Source: a bacterium (GTDB lineage Bacteria > Zixibacteria > MSB-5A5 > GN15 > FEB-12). Taken from it: 64,000 bases of DNA. The notes beneath the pieces are model-generated. The model worked only from the letters and a program-made list of their open reading frames with translations, had not been told where the DNA came from and made no database searches. How positions within the stretch are numbered: the stretch's first letter is position 1; every line of letters starts with the position of its first letter. The position numbers and the translations under genes are program-made. The stretch is from assembly GCA_016708025.1 (NCBI GenBank), contig JADJGQ010000005.1, forward strand, positions 205,010-269,009, written 5' to 3'. Positions 1-9,232 of this stretch are shown here, in pieces.

Positions 1-49
1 AAGATGCCTCCGGGCCAGTATTCGGCCAGGTAGATATCCTGTATGAAGT

Positions 50-92
50 AGAGCCGGCCGTATCCGGGCAGACGGTCGGCTCTCTCTTTTTT
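50..92 (+). terminator. Rho-independent terminator of an upstream gene
   Basis: Arms AGAGCCGGCCG (50-60) and CGGTCGGCTCT (73-83) pair over 11 positions with one G-T wobble and are followed by six T at 87-92. The orientation is plus, so it should end transcription of a gene lying mostly left of the window. A short open frame ends at a stop at 31-33 and may be the tail of that gene. The terminator also sits just past the 3' end of the minus-strand hldD. Confidence 0.7.
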
Positions 93-130
93 CCCTTATC
101 CCTCTAAAGAGAATAGTTACGCGACAAATC

Positions 131-1108
131 TTAGCGCGTTGAATGATGCTCTCTGAGGTGCTCAGCGACGTACCGCTGGACCCCTTCTTCAATAGACAAA
201 AATGGGGCAGTATAGCCGACAGAGCGAAGTTTGCTCAGGTCGGCCTCGGTATGATACTGGTACTTCTCGCGGATAGACTCCGGCATATCCACAAACTCGA
301 TCTTCGGCTCTTTCCCTGCAGCGACGAAAAGCGCTTTCGCCAGATCAACCCAGCTTCGGGCATTCCCGGTTCCACAGTTGAACAGGCCATTGATCTCGGG
401 GTGGTCATAAAAGAAAAGCGTCACCGCGACAGCATCCGTAACATAAATGAAGTCGCGCACCTGTTCCCCATCGCGATAATCCGGGCGATGTGAGCGGAAG
501 AGCTTCACCACCCCTTTGGTCATCACCTGTGGATAGGCTTTGTTGACCACCGAGCGCATTTCTTCCTTGTGATCTTCGCCTGGGCCGTAGACGTTGAAAT
601 ATTTCAGTCCGACTATCTGGCGGATCATGCCATTATTCATCGCCCAGAGGTCAAAGCGCTGCTTGGAACGGCCGTATGCATTCAGCGGTTGCAGTGCGGG
701 AGTTGCAGCATCCAGGTCGCTGTAGCCGAGCGAACCATCACCATACGTGGCGGCGCTGGAGGCATAGACAAAGCGGGCGCCGGTCTTCAGTGACCACTCA
801 CAAAGATCGGCGGTGTACTGGAAATTGTTGTCGGCGAGATATTCTTCGTTTGTTTCCAGCGTGGAACTGCAGGCACCGAGATGAAACAGACCGGAGACAT
901 TCGGGATCTCTCCCGCGAGGAGCTTCTGCCGAAATTCGGACTTGTCCATGTAGGTGCGAAAGCGGAGACGGTCCAGATTGGCCTGTTTGTCTGGGTGGTT
1001 GAGGTGGTCGACAACTATGATATCAGAGTAGCCGCGCTGATTAAGCGCTTTGACCAGGTTGGATCCGATAAAGCCGGCGCCGCCGGTGACGATGAATGAA
1101 TTGGACAC
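131..1108 (-). CDS. hldD: ADP-L-glycero-D-manno-heptose 6-epimerase
   Basis: This NAD(P)-dependent epimerase makes ADP-L-glycero-D-manno-heptose, the precursor of the inner-core heptose of lipopolysaccharide, in the cytoplasm. The 325-aa protein has the extended short-chain dehydrogenase layout. The dinucleotide-binding TGGAGFIG is at residues 8-15, the Ser of SSAATYG is near 118, and the catalytic pair Y145-x3-K149 lies in AYGRSK. The stretch LKYFNVYGPGEDHK (168-181) is typical of HldD/RfaD. Length matches the family (about 310-330 aa). It is the only clear housekeeping protein gene in the window and marks a Gram-negative host. It stands alone upstream of the tRNA-Arg that bounds the island. 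Confidence 0.95.
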   Translation of the reverse strand: MSNSFIVTGGAGFIGSNLVKALNQRGYSDIIVVDHLNHPDKQANLDRLRFRTYMDKSEFRQKLLAGEIPNVSGLFHLGACSSTLETNEEYLADNNFQYTADLCEWSLKTGARFVYASSAATYGDGSLGYSDLDAATPALQPLNAYGRSKQRFDLWAMNNGMIRQIVGLKYFNVYGPGEDHKEEMRSVVNKAYPQVMTKGVVKLFRSHRPDYRDGEQVRDFIYVTDAVAVTLFFYDHPEINGLFNCGTGNARSWVDLAKALFVAAGKEPKIEFVDMPESIREKYQYHTEADLSKLRSVGYTAPFLSIEEGVQRYVAEHLREHHSTR

Positions 1109-1292
1109 GCACGCTTCTCCGCTTCAGGCCGTGAAATCTGCCACGCCACTATTTGGCGTTGGCACAGTAAGAGATAGCGAGGAAAGGGACTGATGTCAAT
1201 GCCTGGTTCCTGTTCGGCTGACCGGCAATCGGGAGGAGCGAGTTCCCACTTGCGAGGGGATGAGAATTTCCGTAGGTTTGAGATAAGTGTAT

Positions 1293-1366
1293 GCCCCCGT
1301 AGCTCATGTGGATAGAGCATCTGCCTTCTAAGCAGAGGGTAACAGGTTCGAGTCCTGTCGGGGGTA
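1293..1366 (+). tRNA. tRNA-Arg (anticodon TCT)
   Basis: A complete 74-nt cloverleaf. The acceptor arm GCCCCCG pairs with CGGGGGT (first pair G-U), the D stem is GCTC/GAGC, the anticodon stem TCTGC/GCAGA holds loop CTTCTAA (anticodon TCT, reads AGA), and the T arm is ACAGG-TTCGAGT-CCTGT. CCA is not encoded. A tyrosine recombinase gene begins 97 bp after its 3' end, the usual arrangement when a genomic island uses a tRNA 3' end as attachment site. No second copy of the tRNA 3' end was seen in the window, so the far boundary is probably beyond the right edge. Confidence 0.95.
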
Positions 1367-1462
1367 TTTAATTAACTCCCCTGCAACAACTTCCAGTGAC
1401 AGCATAACCTCATAGATGAGGTCAGAATTGGCTAAAAGGGCCTCTGACTGATAGGAGTCGTC

Positions 1463-2398
1463 ATGGAAGATCATGTCAAGCGATTGTACCTGATGGTCGA
1501 TGCATGTAAGGTGGGGAATCACTGGAAGACATACGTCGACGCGTTTGTCTTTGGTTGCAGGATCAGGAATCTGGCACCACGCACTTTGAGCGTTTATGCA
1601 GAGCGGCTGGGCTATCTTGTTCGGCATCTTGAACACAAAGGCGTCGATATTGAGCACGTGACGAAGCAGGATCTGCAAGATTACCTGATGTCACTGATCG
1701 GGAGCGTCTCTGACGAAACCGTGAATGGGCGCATACGTGTCTATCGCCGTTTCTTCAACTATCTCGAAGAAGAAGGCCTCTGGGAAAAGGCCAACCCCAC
1801 TAAGAAACTGAAGCTCATCAAGTCCTCTAAGCGCATCAAACCGGTTGTGACTCCGGAACAGATTCAGAAAATTCTCTCCACGCTCAACAAGTCTACCTAT
1901 GAAGGTTATCGCAACCTGACAATGATCATGCTCTTCTGGGACTCGATGATTCGAAAGGAAGAACTGATCACCTTGAAGCTTCAGGATGTCGACCTGCGGG
2001 CTGGTTTGATAAAAGTCTATGGCAAGGGTCGCAAGGAACGTCAAGTGCCGATGGGCGCCAGGACAATCAAAGTCCTACACTTCTACCTCAACCGCTGGCG
2101 CGAAGATCGGTCCGGTGAGCTCGTCTTCTGCCAGCGCAATGGAAAGCCGATTACATCCAGACATTGCCACAAGATTGTCCAAGACATCGGCAATCATGCC
2201 GGGATTGAACTCTATCCCCACCTCATCAGACACAGTGCAGCGACCTTTTTCATTCGCCAGGGTGGTTCGCCTGTGATTCTGCAGAAGATTCTTGGTCATA
2301 CCTCGCTTGTGGTGACACAAAACTACCTCCACATGAGCAACCAAGACATGGTTGAAACCTATGGCCGCTTCAGCCCGAGCAATGCTATATCTATATGA
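1463..2398 (+). CDS. Tyrosine recombinase/integrase (XerC/D-like), island integrase
   Basis: A complete 311-aa tyrosine recombinase with an N-terminal SAM-like core-binding domain (about residues 20-110) and a C-terminal catalytic domain (about 130-300). All catalytic residues are visible: R164 (MIRKEEL), K188 (GKGRKER), H253 and R256 (HLIRHS), H279 (LGHTS) and the nucleophile Y288 (QNYLH). AGGAG lies 5 nt upstream of the ATG. Its position immediately after tRNA-Arg suggests it integrates and excises the element at that tRNA. The next gene overlaps its stop codon in an ATGA arrangement, so the two are likely co-translated. XerC/D-like housekeeping function is less likely in this setting. Confidence 0.93.
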   Translation: MEDHVKRLYLMVDACKVGNHWKTYVDAFVFGCRIRNLAPRTLSVYAERLGYLVRHLEHKGVDIEHVTKQDLQDYLMSLIGSVSDETVNGRIRVYRRFFNYLEEEGLWEKANPTKKLKLIKSSKRIKPVVTPEQIQKILSTLNKSTYEGYRNLTMIMLFWDSMIRKEELITLKLQDVDLRAGLIKVYGKGRKERQVPMGARTIKVLHFYLNRWREDRSGELVFCQRNGKPITSRHCHKIVQDIGNHAGIELYPHLIRHSAATFFIRQGGSPVILQKILGHTSLVVTQNYLHMSNQDMVETYGRFSPSNAISI

Positions 2399-3126
2399 AC
2401 AAGCAGCGTATTGGTGAATATCAGGTACAAAAGTGGCTTCGAGCTGAAGCTGAAAGAGAAGCCACCCAATTGGGTCACGCGATTCCAGAATGGATTCGGC
2501 ACAAAGCCATGGTCACCGGTTTTCGATGGGGAGCAATTGCCCTGGCGCTTCTTCTATCTGCCTGGCTTCTGGACGGGGCGTTGGGCATACACATCCTCAC
2601 ACCAATCGATGTGACCAAACTCCAGACCTATTTCATCCCTGACAGAAAAGCTTTTGTGGTCACGCCGCAATTTGAAAATGATTCAACATTCACCGTCAGG
2701 ATACCGGTTGCCAAAGGATACTGCAGGGTCGCAATGGTCATGCCGAAGAACCAGTGCGTCGTCCTCAAGTCGATTATAAACAATGATGCACTTCTACCGA
2801 ATGTGTCGATAAAAAAACAGAGGAATACTCGTATTCGAACCGGAAAGCACGGCGGCTATATCTACACGAATGAAAACGGCTCGCCAAACTACGTCCATGC
2901 AAGCGATTTGGCGAAGCCGGAAGGGCTATTAAGTCGGTTTGTATCCTATGGCGGCATACTGGTCATGCTTGATAAGAAAGCACAGCCTACCTATGAAGGA
3001 ATCCCATTCAAGTCGCATGCACGCCAAGACTTCTACGTCGGAGTTAACATCAAGCCTGCAGATTCCTTGTATGCCAGCGGCTTCTATCAGTTAACCTTTC
3101 AATTTATAAAGAAGTGTCGCGGCTAG
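2395..3126 (+). CDS. Membrane-anchored hypothetical protein
   Basis: 243 aa of no recognised family. Residues 1-43 are charged, one strong membrane helix follows (about 44-62, WGAIALALLLSAWLLD), and the remaining 180 residues would lie outside the membrane with a two-cysteine region around residues 104-117 (YCRVAMVMPKNQCV). The start codon overlaps the stop of the integrase gene (ATGA), so it is translationally coupled to it. It converges with the 3' end of the next minus-strand gene, with a 4-bp overlap. The position suggests a mobile-element accessory function, but nothing in the sequence defines it. Confidence 0.75.
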   Translation: MNKQRIGEYQVQKWLRAEAEREATQLGHAIPEWIRHKAMVTGFRWGAIALALLLSAWLLDGALGIHILTPIDVTKLQTYFIPDRKAFVVTPQFENDSTFTVRIPVAKGYCRVAMVMPKNQCVVLKSIINNDALLPNVSIKKQRNTRIRTGKHGGYIYTNENGSPNYVHASDLAKPEGLLSRFVSYGGILVMLDKKAQPTYEGIPFKSHARQDFYVGVNIKPADSLYASGFYQLTFQFIKKCRG

Positions 3127-4007
3127 AGAATGCCGTAGAATGATTCGTCTCGCGAATCAAGTGAACGCCAGATCTTCGTAAATAGTGTCTTCTCGCTTAT
3201 GTCATCCACTGACGCAATCCACAGGAACTGCTTAGCTTTGTCCGGTGCTGGCAATGCGTCACAGGCCGAACGAATATTCTGAGCCCTCTCCTTAGTGGTA
3301 GTAATCAGTAGCAACCGGAATCCTTTGAAGGCTGGGACGTTGAAGTCCTTGGCAAAGCGTTGGAATTTTCCATCCAAAAGATAGGCGGTATAAAACCGGA
3401 GCGCTTTGAGGACACCGGTCTTAGCATCGGACAATACTTCCGTTCCCCTATCCACTTCCAAAAACATCAGCGCGGCCTTGCCGTTGCTCTCAAGTGCAAA
3501 CACACCATCGGGTATGTGTGACACAGGTGCATTGCTCACAGGCATGTCGAGGACTAAATCCTTGATGTATTTTTCGACTGCACCATTGCTGGTGCGTTCA
3601 CCATAATAGTCTGGAATGAATCCAAGCAGTTTGATATCGGCTGCTGTGCATGCTTTCCGCAGCGTAATTCTGAAATCATTGATAGCCAGAAAATGACGCA
3701 TGAAGTAATAGTCGCGCGGCTTGCTCGGGGTTTCATTCCACTTCAGATCGTCTCGATCAACGCCGATTGTTGCCGCCACCGTGTGCAATCCTTTCGTTGA
3801 GACCATGAACAATGCTTCGTCAATATTGGCAACCGTAAAGGATGAGACTAATCCTGCACTCTTTAAGATGCGCATTCTCCGGTAGGCAGTTTGAAGTGAC
3901 GGAAAGTGTAATCGCTCTATCTGAGAAATGGACAGAAACCGGTGCTTGTACAGGTCGACCAAGAGATCGCAGTCCCGAGCCGTGAGCTTGATCACTGACT
4001 TTTTCAT
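3123..4007 (-). CDS. Replication-relaxation family protein (copy 1)
   Basis: 294 aa with an N-terminal winged helix (about residues 9-55: LTARDCDLLVDLYKHRFLSI, then QIERLHFPS and YRRMRILKSAGLV). The C-terminal region is the alpha/beta domain seen in replication-relaxation proteins (PF13814). These occur on plasmids and integrative elements and are thought to act on origin or transfer DNA; the exact reaction is not known. The start codon overlaps the end of the coupling-ATPase gene by 4 bp (ATGA), so both belong to one minus-strand operon. A second diverged member lies at 8315-9232. The family call rests on the N-terminal pattern and the element context. Confidence 0.75.
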   Translation of the reverse strand: MKKSVIKLTARDCDLLVDLYKHRFLSISQIERLHFPSLQTAYRRMRILKSAGLVSSFTVANIDEALFMVSTKGLHTVAATIGVDRDDLKWNETPSKPRDYYFMRHFLAINDFRITLRKACTAADIKLLGFIPDYYGERTSNGAVEKYIKDLVLDMPVSNAPVSHIPDGVFALESNGKAALMFLEVDRGTEVLSDAKTGVLKALRFYTAYLLDGKFQRFAKDFNVPAFKGFRLLLITTTKERAQNIRSACDALPAPDKAKQFLWIASVDDISEKTLFTKIWRSLDSRDESFYGIL

Positions 4008-5677
4008 TCAAACACGTTTCCTGGATCGATATCTCTCAGCGTACTCGGTGGCAACTGGGGCTTTTTGTTGTGCTTGTCCAATGAGCGTCTTGAAATGCCA
4101 TAGCTGTTGCGACTATGCTCAATCGCCCGATCTCGGATATCCTTCGAGCCATTCTCAGAAACCAGCGGAACTTGAACCGTGAGAGTTTCGAGTCCGCTTC
4201 GACAGAAACACACGCCACGTGGCAAGTGTGTGAGGCGTTGCGCGGGATCAGAATCATTTGATATATGTGACCCCGATTCAATGCTTCGCGCAAGTGAAGG
4301 AAGTGTTCCTAAGTTCTTGGCAAGCACATTGGCATCACCGTGAGATATCTGAAATGCAATCAATGTTGAAACATTGCCGAATACTTCCCGAAGCAATGCC
4401 GGCGGGATCTGATGTGTCTGCTGGTGAGCAAGGATAAGTCCAAGTTTATATTTACGAGACCTAGAGAGCATCTTCTCATAAGATTCAGACGCCGTACCGC
4501 AAAAGTTCTGGAATTCATCCAGGTACAAGTAGAATGGTACTCGTTCGTCCTCCGGGACATTGGCTCGGCTCATTGTCGCCGTCTGAAACTTAGATACGAT
4601 AAATTGACCTATGAGCTGACTGGCAGCCGAACCGAGCAGTCCATCCGACACATTAAAGAGAAGAATCTTTTTGTCATCCATCGCCCGCCTGATATTGAGT
4701 AGTCGCTTTGATACCTCTGCTGGAGAAAGGTCGGTGTCTTTCGGCGGACACAGACAGCTTCTCACAACATCGGCCCCCACAAACCTGCCAATGCGGTTTG
4801 TAATAGGAAGATGTGCGTCCTTCGGAAATTGGAGATAGGTGGTCGCAAAAAACTTTCGGATGCGTTCACGATCAGTCGTTTGAATCATCTCGTTGCGTAA
4901 CGTCGGATCCTCACGATCAAGCAGCCGTTCAATATCCTCAAGCGTCGATCCCGGGCGTTCGATAAGCGCATACAAACAATTCCGCAATATCTCGTCCATG
5001 CGGGGCCCTCCTTCCCCAACGATTCGCTGGAGAATGGTAAAGACCTCGTCAACGAGTATATCAATGTTGTCACCGGGATCGCGATGGAGCGGATTCATGA
5101 CAACTGGACAGTCAGTATCGGTCGGGTCAAAATAGATGACGTCTTTAAGCCGATTTTGGGGGATATGGGGCAAAATCTGATCGCGAATCAACTCAAATTC
5201 CGGTGCCAAGACGCCGAAACCAGATCCCGAGGCAAGGTCCTGCAGAATCATATGCCTCATCAAATTGGTCTTCCCAATGCCGGACTTCCCGACCATGTAG
5301 ATATGGTGATTACGAAGATGAGGAGATAAGAGCATTCCTAGGGGCCGGTCAAGGGTGGGCCCGAGATTTATAAATCCAGGCATTTTCAGGCACTGTACTA
5401 GGCGCTCCCCAACCTCGTATGGCGTGGCCCCGTCCTCAATCATCTGATCGATTTCTTTGGTTGGAATCTCCAGAGAGCCTAAGTATCTGTAGGTGATCCG
5501 AAATGAGGCAACCAATGACTCACAGTCAAGGACCCGTCTTCGCTCCTCGTTGAGACGCTCTTTATGTGCTTTAAGGAGGTAGGCCGACCGTTCAGCATGG
5601 TACTTGGATTTGTTTGCGGCCAGTCCCACAAGAACGCTTACAACAATCGCCAAGAAGATAAAGAGAGGTGCTTCCAT
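4004..5677 (-). CDS. VirD4/TraG-like conjugative coupling ATPase
   Basis: 557 aa. An N-terminal membrane helix (residues 4-21) precedes a coiled-coil-like segment, then a FtsK/VirD4-type motor. Walker A is GKSGIGKT (130-137) and Walker B is FYLYLDE (382-388), followed by the EFQNF motif common in TraD/TraG-like proteins. The region RSRKYKLGLILAHQQTHQIP matches the TraM-recognition part of coupling proteins. Such ATPases bring the relaxase-DNA complex to a type IV secretion channel. No mating-pair genes are present in the window, so the element may be mobilisable rather than self-transmissible. A perfect palindrome lies upstream at 5803-5825. Confidence 0.85.
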   Translation of the reverse strand: MEAPLFIFLAIVVSVLVGLAANKSKYHAERSAYLLKAHKERLNEERRRVLDCESLVASFRITYRYLGSLEIPTKEIDQMIEDGATPYEVGERLVQCLKMPGFINLGPTLDRPLGMLLSPHLRNHHIYMVGKSGIGKTNLMRHMILQDLASGSGFGVLAPEFELIRDQILPHIPQNRLKDVIYFDPTDTDCPVVMNPLHRDPGDNIDILVDEVFTILQRIVGEGGPRMDEILRNCLYALIERPGSTLEDIERLLDREDPTLRNEMIQTTDRERIRKFFATTYLQFPKDAHLPITNRIGRFVGADVVRSCLCPPKDTDLSPAEVSKRLLNIRRAMDDKKILLFNVSDGLLGSAASQLIGQFIVSKFQTATMSRANVPEDERVPFYLYLDEFQNFCGTASESYEKMLSRSRKYKLGLILAHQQTHQIPPALLREVFGNVSTLIAFQISHGDANVLAKNLGTLPSLARSIESGSHISNDSDPAQRLTHLPRGVCFCRSGLETLTVQVPLVSENGSKDIRDRAIEHSRNSYGISRRSLDKHNKKPQLPPSTLRDIDPGNVFE

Positions 5678-5802
5678 GAGCTTCTTTGCCTATACACTGA
5701 CACTGTATACTGCCTGTATATCGGCTGTATTCTCAAAAAGTACACCCCTCCTTCGCTAATTCGTTGAAAGTACAATAGTTGTGTATAGGATACTCGCCCA
5801 AC

Positions 5803-5825
5803 TATACCAGTTGATAACTGGTATA
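5803..5825. promoter_or_regulatory. Perfect inverted repeat upstream of the coupling-ATPase operon
   Basis: Arms TATACCAGTT and AACTGGTATA are perfect complements separated by GAT. They sit 126 bp upstream of the ATPase start and past the 3' end of the lipoprotein gene at 5934. More TATAC-type half-sites follow toward the start codon (for example GTATAC near 5704). A repressor operator for the transfer operon is the simplest reading. A hairpin is also possible, but there is no T-run. Confidence 0.5.
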
Positions 5826-5933
5826 CCGCACCCCGCCCGACCGCACAACGACAGCATGGCATGTGAACGCAATCCACCCACCACAGAGACTGAACCCAAC
5901 GTACGCTATGCTGAGTTAAACCAACTCAAAGGT

Positions 5934-7271
5934 TCACTGACCTGGCCTGAAGCAAGGCCCTACTTCTTTGAAAGTAGGTGAATTAGTAATGTTAACCTGG
6001 CCTGAACCGTCAAAATGAAAGAGCACAATATCGGCATCGTTATTGGCACTACTCCTCACCGCTACCCACGACTCGTCTTCAGATATCGCAATGTCCCGAA
6101 AAGTTGGCAAAGAAACTGGGATGACCTGTTCAATCCCCGTCGAGAGAGACTGCACATACAGTATGCCTGATCTGACATAAACAACACGATTCCCTGAGGC
6201 TGTGATAGCTACATCATCATTTGCAAACTCACAGGCAGCCCAATTCCTATAGCCCGAACCATCTGACCTTACAGTGACTAAACTGTCACCACTACCTAGG
6301 CTGTCGCGACTAACAAAAAGGACAGAATCGCTTAATCCTTTCCAACCAATGACTGACTTCACGTAACGATGATTGCCAGGACTGAAAACGGTCTGTTGCC
6401 CTGAACCATCCGGGTTGGATATGACTATACGTCCAGATTTGACTATCGCTAGCTTCGAGCCATCGCCTTTCCACAATGCCATTTCGGCACTATCTGATAG
6501 CAAAGTTAGGCCAGTACTGTTAGTGTTGATCACGTACATCGATTCAGTGGCACCAGTGGCATGCACGGCGATCTTTGTACCATCCGGTGCCCACTCATGG
6601 TTTCCGTAAGCGAGACAGGGTGAAGTACCAGCATAAACCTGGAACTTATTACTTCCGTCTGCATCCATTGTCCAAAGTTCGTAGCAGCCCGATTGATTGA
6701 GCGAATAGATCAGCTTCTGACCATCCTGACTCCACCTGGGCCAATCAACAGATCCTGTATTTGTTAGTTGAGCAATTCCTGAACCATCGCAATACACGCG
6801 AGTGACATTCCATGCTCCGCTGACATCACGTCGATTGAAAACAATGTCGCAAGGAACGGCTGGATTGTCGGCCGTGGTGAAAGACCATGTATGAGGAGCT
6901 GCCATTGCGTTGCCAGCCTCGTCCTCCACAGAATTACTAATTGTGACAGTGTATTGCGTATTTGCTGATAGAAGAGCCGCCGGTGCAAGAGTCGCTTCTC
7001 TGTTTGTGTAGCTCACGGTTCCCAAGATACCGCCTGTGAGCGAAATCGAGGAGTTAGTGAATGTCGCAGGGTTCATGTTTTCAGAGAAGGTGGCGACAAT
7101 CGAAGAGTTGGTCGCTACATTCGTCGCTGAAGTTTGCGGACTGGTATTCGTGACCGTTGGCGGGGTTGTGTCAACAGTTGGCGAGTTGGGGCTCTTGGCG
7201 TCTTCTCCACAGGAGAATTGGGTGGCTACCAGAAACATGGTGATGGCGCCACAACCTAACAATCGTTTCAT
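5934..7271 (-). CDS. Lipoprotein with Ig-like domain and TolB-type beta-propeller
   Basis: 445 aa. A lipoprotein signal (MKRLLGCGAITMFLVATQFS, then Cys21) is followed by a bacterial Ig-like Big_5 domain (about 33-130; PPTVTNTSPQTSATNVATNS is its signature) and WD40-like/TolB propeller blades (about 140-445; repeats such as WSQDGQKLIYS, WAPDGTKIAVH, ISNPDGSGQ). It is expected at the cell surface or outer-membrane periplasmic face, where such proteins bind proteins or glycans. It lies 3 bp downstream of a short tyrosine recombinase on the same strand, so it may be cargo of that recombinase. The function is not evident. Confidence 0.8.
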   Translation of the reverse strand: MKRLLGCGAITMFLVATQFSCGEDAKSPNSPTVDTTPPTVTNTSPQTSATNVATNSSIVATFSENMNPATFTNSSISLTGGILGTVSYTNREATLAPAALLSANTQYTVTISNSVEDEAGNAMAAPHTWSFTTADNPAVPCDIVFNRRDVSGAWNVTRVYCDGSGIAQLTNTGSVDWPRWSQDGQKLIYSLNQSGCYELWTMDADGSNKFQVYAGTSPCLAYGNHEWAPDGTKIAVHATGATESMYVINTNSTGLTLLSDSAEMALWKGDGSKLAIVKSGRIVISNPDGSGQQTVFSPGNHRYVKSVIGWKGLSDSVLFVSRDSLGSGDSLVTVRSDGSGYRNWAACEFANDDVAITASGNRVVYVRSGILYVQSLSTGIEQVIPVSLPTFRDIAISEDESWVAVRSSANNDADIVLFHFDGSGQVNITNSPTFKEVGPCFRPGQ

Positions 7272-7274
7272 GCT

Positions 7275-7973
7275 CTACCTCTCTGCCTTTTTGGTGGTCC
7301 CCAAGGTGTTGTCATTGAGGGCACGCCGAAACATTAGTTCTATGGTTGAATCGTAATTGTGTTGAATATCTATTAGGCTCTCTGTTCCATATGTATCCCA
7401 AGTAGTTTTCACTGAGGCATGACCCAAAATTGCTGAAAGTGATTCTATACTTCCGCCCGTCGCTTTCCACAGCCGAGCAAAGGAGTGACGCAAGAGATGG
7501 CAATTCAGATTATGTCTCTGCCTGTTGGGATGTCGGATATTTGCCGTCCTTGCGGTGGAGGCCACTATTCGGTTGATCTGTCGTAGAGACAATGGCAATC
7601 CCCGACTGTTCTCGAATAAGAACTGACCTGTCAGTCTCAGTTGCACAAGTTCTCTGACGAGAGTGGCAGACAATGGAATTTGTCGAGCCTTCCTCCCCTT
7701 TCCACATCGTATGACCAGCATTCTCGAGTTCACATGAACATCATTGATCAGCAGATTGGCTGCCTCAAATCTGCGAACTCCTGTCTCTGAAAAGAGTCGA
7801 ATTAGTGCTCTATCGCGAGGGCTCTTGGCAGCCTCCACAAGTGCCTTGATTTCACAGGCAGTCAATGAGTACTGCGCATTTGACAGCTGGCCGTATTCAG
7901 CGACAGACGGCTCTTTCTTGCTAATTGGTCTAATGATTGACCACCAGCTGAACTTTGTCTTGAATTGTCTCAT
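7275..7973 (-). CDS. Short tyrosine recombinase (catalytic domain)
   Basis: 232 aa, essentially the catalytic domain of a tyrosine recombinase with only about 40 residues before it, so the usual core-binding domain is absent or reduced. The active-site set is visible: R67/R68 (GVRRFEA), K92 (CGKGRKAR), H159 and R162 (CHLLRHS), H185 (LGHASV) and Y195 (WDTYG). It sits between the lipoprotein gene and a second replication-relaxation gene. It could be a stand-alone resolvase, or an integrase that lost its 5' part. All catalytic residues are kept, so activity is possible. Confidence 0.85.
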   Translation of the reverse strand: MRQFKTKFSWWSIIRPISKKEPSVAEYGQLSNAQYSLTACEIKALVEAAKSPRDRALIRLFSETGVRRFEAANLLINDVHVNSRMLVIRCGKGRKARQIPLSATLVRELVQLRLTGQFLFENSRGLPLSLRQINRIVASTARTANIRHPNRQRHNLNCHLLRHSFARLWKATGGSIESLSAILGHASVKTTWDTYGTESLIDIQHNYDSTIELMFRRALNDNTLGTTKKAER

Positions 7974-8314
7974 ATTGGAGAGAGTGGGACATACGCAGGG
8001 TGCGCATGTGAGAGGTTTGTGTAGATATAAGGGGGATAATGATGTGTCAACGGAGTGGCTTGCACAGCCATTTCCGTTTTTGGATCAATTGTCTTGGCTG
8101 TGAATTGGCGCCGGAGCCTATGATAACGTAATCAATTGTGACGTAAGCGCTTAAGGAGAATGAGCGATGTCCTACCTTCTCCAAAGTAGGATACATACGA
8201 ACGGATGTCAATCGATTTCAACGGACCTGGGGCACGTTAAACCAGCTAGAGCGGGAACGCGCCCCTACCTGGCGGTCGAGAATGCTCTCAGCTGCCAGGT
8301 CCAGCTGCAATCCC

Positions 8315-9232
8315 TTAAGATGGCGCTTGGCCCATGCACAGGTGATTTACCTGACATAGTGGGGAACGTCGAATGGATGGGATAACCGTCTGGCCGCGCA
8401 GCAGGCTCCGAGTGCTCGAAACAATGGTCCAAATAGGCCCTAAAACCAGCTCTGGAGCTTCATAGCCGAAGTCCTGGGAGTGGGCGGTCAGAAATATGTC
8501 TGGCCGTCGAACGCGGCTTGGAAGCGTCCGGATTGCGTCTACTATCCGCTGTTTTCGCCGCTTAGAATCGGTGACAATCAGGACCCGAAATCCCGCCCTG
8601 GGCACTGCACGATCGCGGGCGGGATTGACGAACAGCTCGTGATAGCCAAGTAGCTTTGTCCGAATTCGAGCCAAAGAAGCAGTTCCTCGATCCATTTCCA
8701 TGAAGTAGGCAAAGCTCCGGTTGCCGGTCCAAAGGGTGAAACTTGCATCTGGCACAATTGGCACGGTCAGGCGCCGGTCCCGAATCTGAACCTGGGCTGA
8801 CATTTTGACCTGACGATCCGACTCCCATTTCAGCAGGGACAATCCAGGTGTGATCTCGGAGCTCCGCATGAGGCAAACTCGAAACCGGTTGATTGACAAT
8901 AGATGCTCTGCAAAGGTCGGCGAAATGACCCGAGACGAAACAGCGCGAAATGGTTGGTCACCCGGGGAGCCAATGACGCGATTTCCCTTCCTGCTTATCC
9001 TATAAATCTTCGCTTTAGTACCTTCGCCAAGTTGGGTTGGTCTTTCGATTCGTATCAAGAGGCTATGTTGCCACAATTGCCGAAGCCGTTTTCTTGCTCG
9101 CAAAATTGAGGGAAATAGCAAGTACCGAATCTGCTCCGTCGTGACAAGGCCATAATCACTGACAATCCGAAGTAGTTTCTTGTCGCGGTCGGTAATCTGA
9201 ATTGGAGTGGTTTCTATGCTATTTCTTTTCAT
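8315..9232 (-). CDS. Replication-relaxation family protein (copy 2)
   Basis: 305 aa, with the same architecture as the protein at 3123-4007. An N-terminal winged helix (about 13-60: ITDRDKKLLRIVSDYGLVTT, then QIRYLLFPS and RKRLRQLWQHSLL) precedes an alpha/beta domain containing SFTLWTGNRSFAYFMEMDRG, which parallels ALESNGKAALMFLEVDRG in copy 1. The two are clearly homologous but diverged. It is the last gene of a four-gene minus-strand operon in which each start overlaps the preceding stop. The upstream partner is a RuvC-like nuclease. A role in plasmid-like replication or mobilisation is inferred from family and context. Confidence 0.75.
   Translation of the reverse strand: MKRNSIETTPIQITDRDKKLLRIVSDYGLVTTEQIRYLLFPSILRARKRLRQLWQHSLLIRIERPTQLGEGTKAKIYRISRKGNRVIGSPGDQPFRAVSSRVISPTFAEHLLSINRFRVCLMRSSEITPGLSLLKWESDRQVKMSAQVQIRDRRLTVPIVPDASFTLWTGNRSFAYFMEMDRGTASLARIRTKLLGYHELFVNPARDRAVPRAGFRVLIVTDSKRRKQRIVDAIRTLPSRVRRPDIFLTAHSQDFGYEAPELVLGPIWTIVSSTRSLLRGQTVIPSIRRSPLCQVNHLCMGQAPS

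Noticed and set aside
7275..7973. Short tyrosine recombinase as a pseudogene
   Set aside because: It lacks the core-binding domain, but the frame is intact and all catalytic residues are present, so it is kept as a gene.
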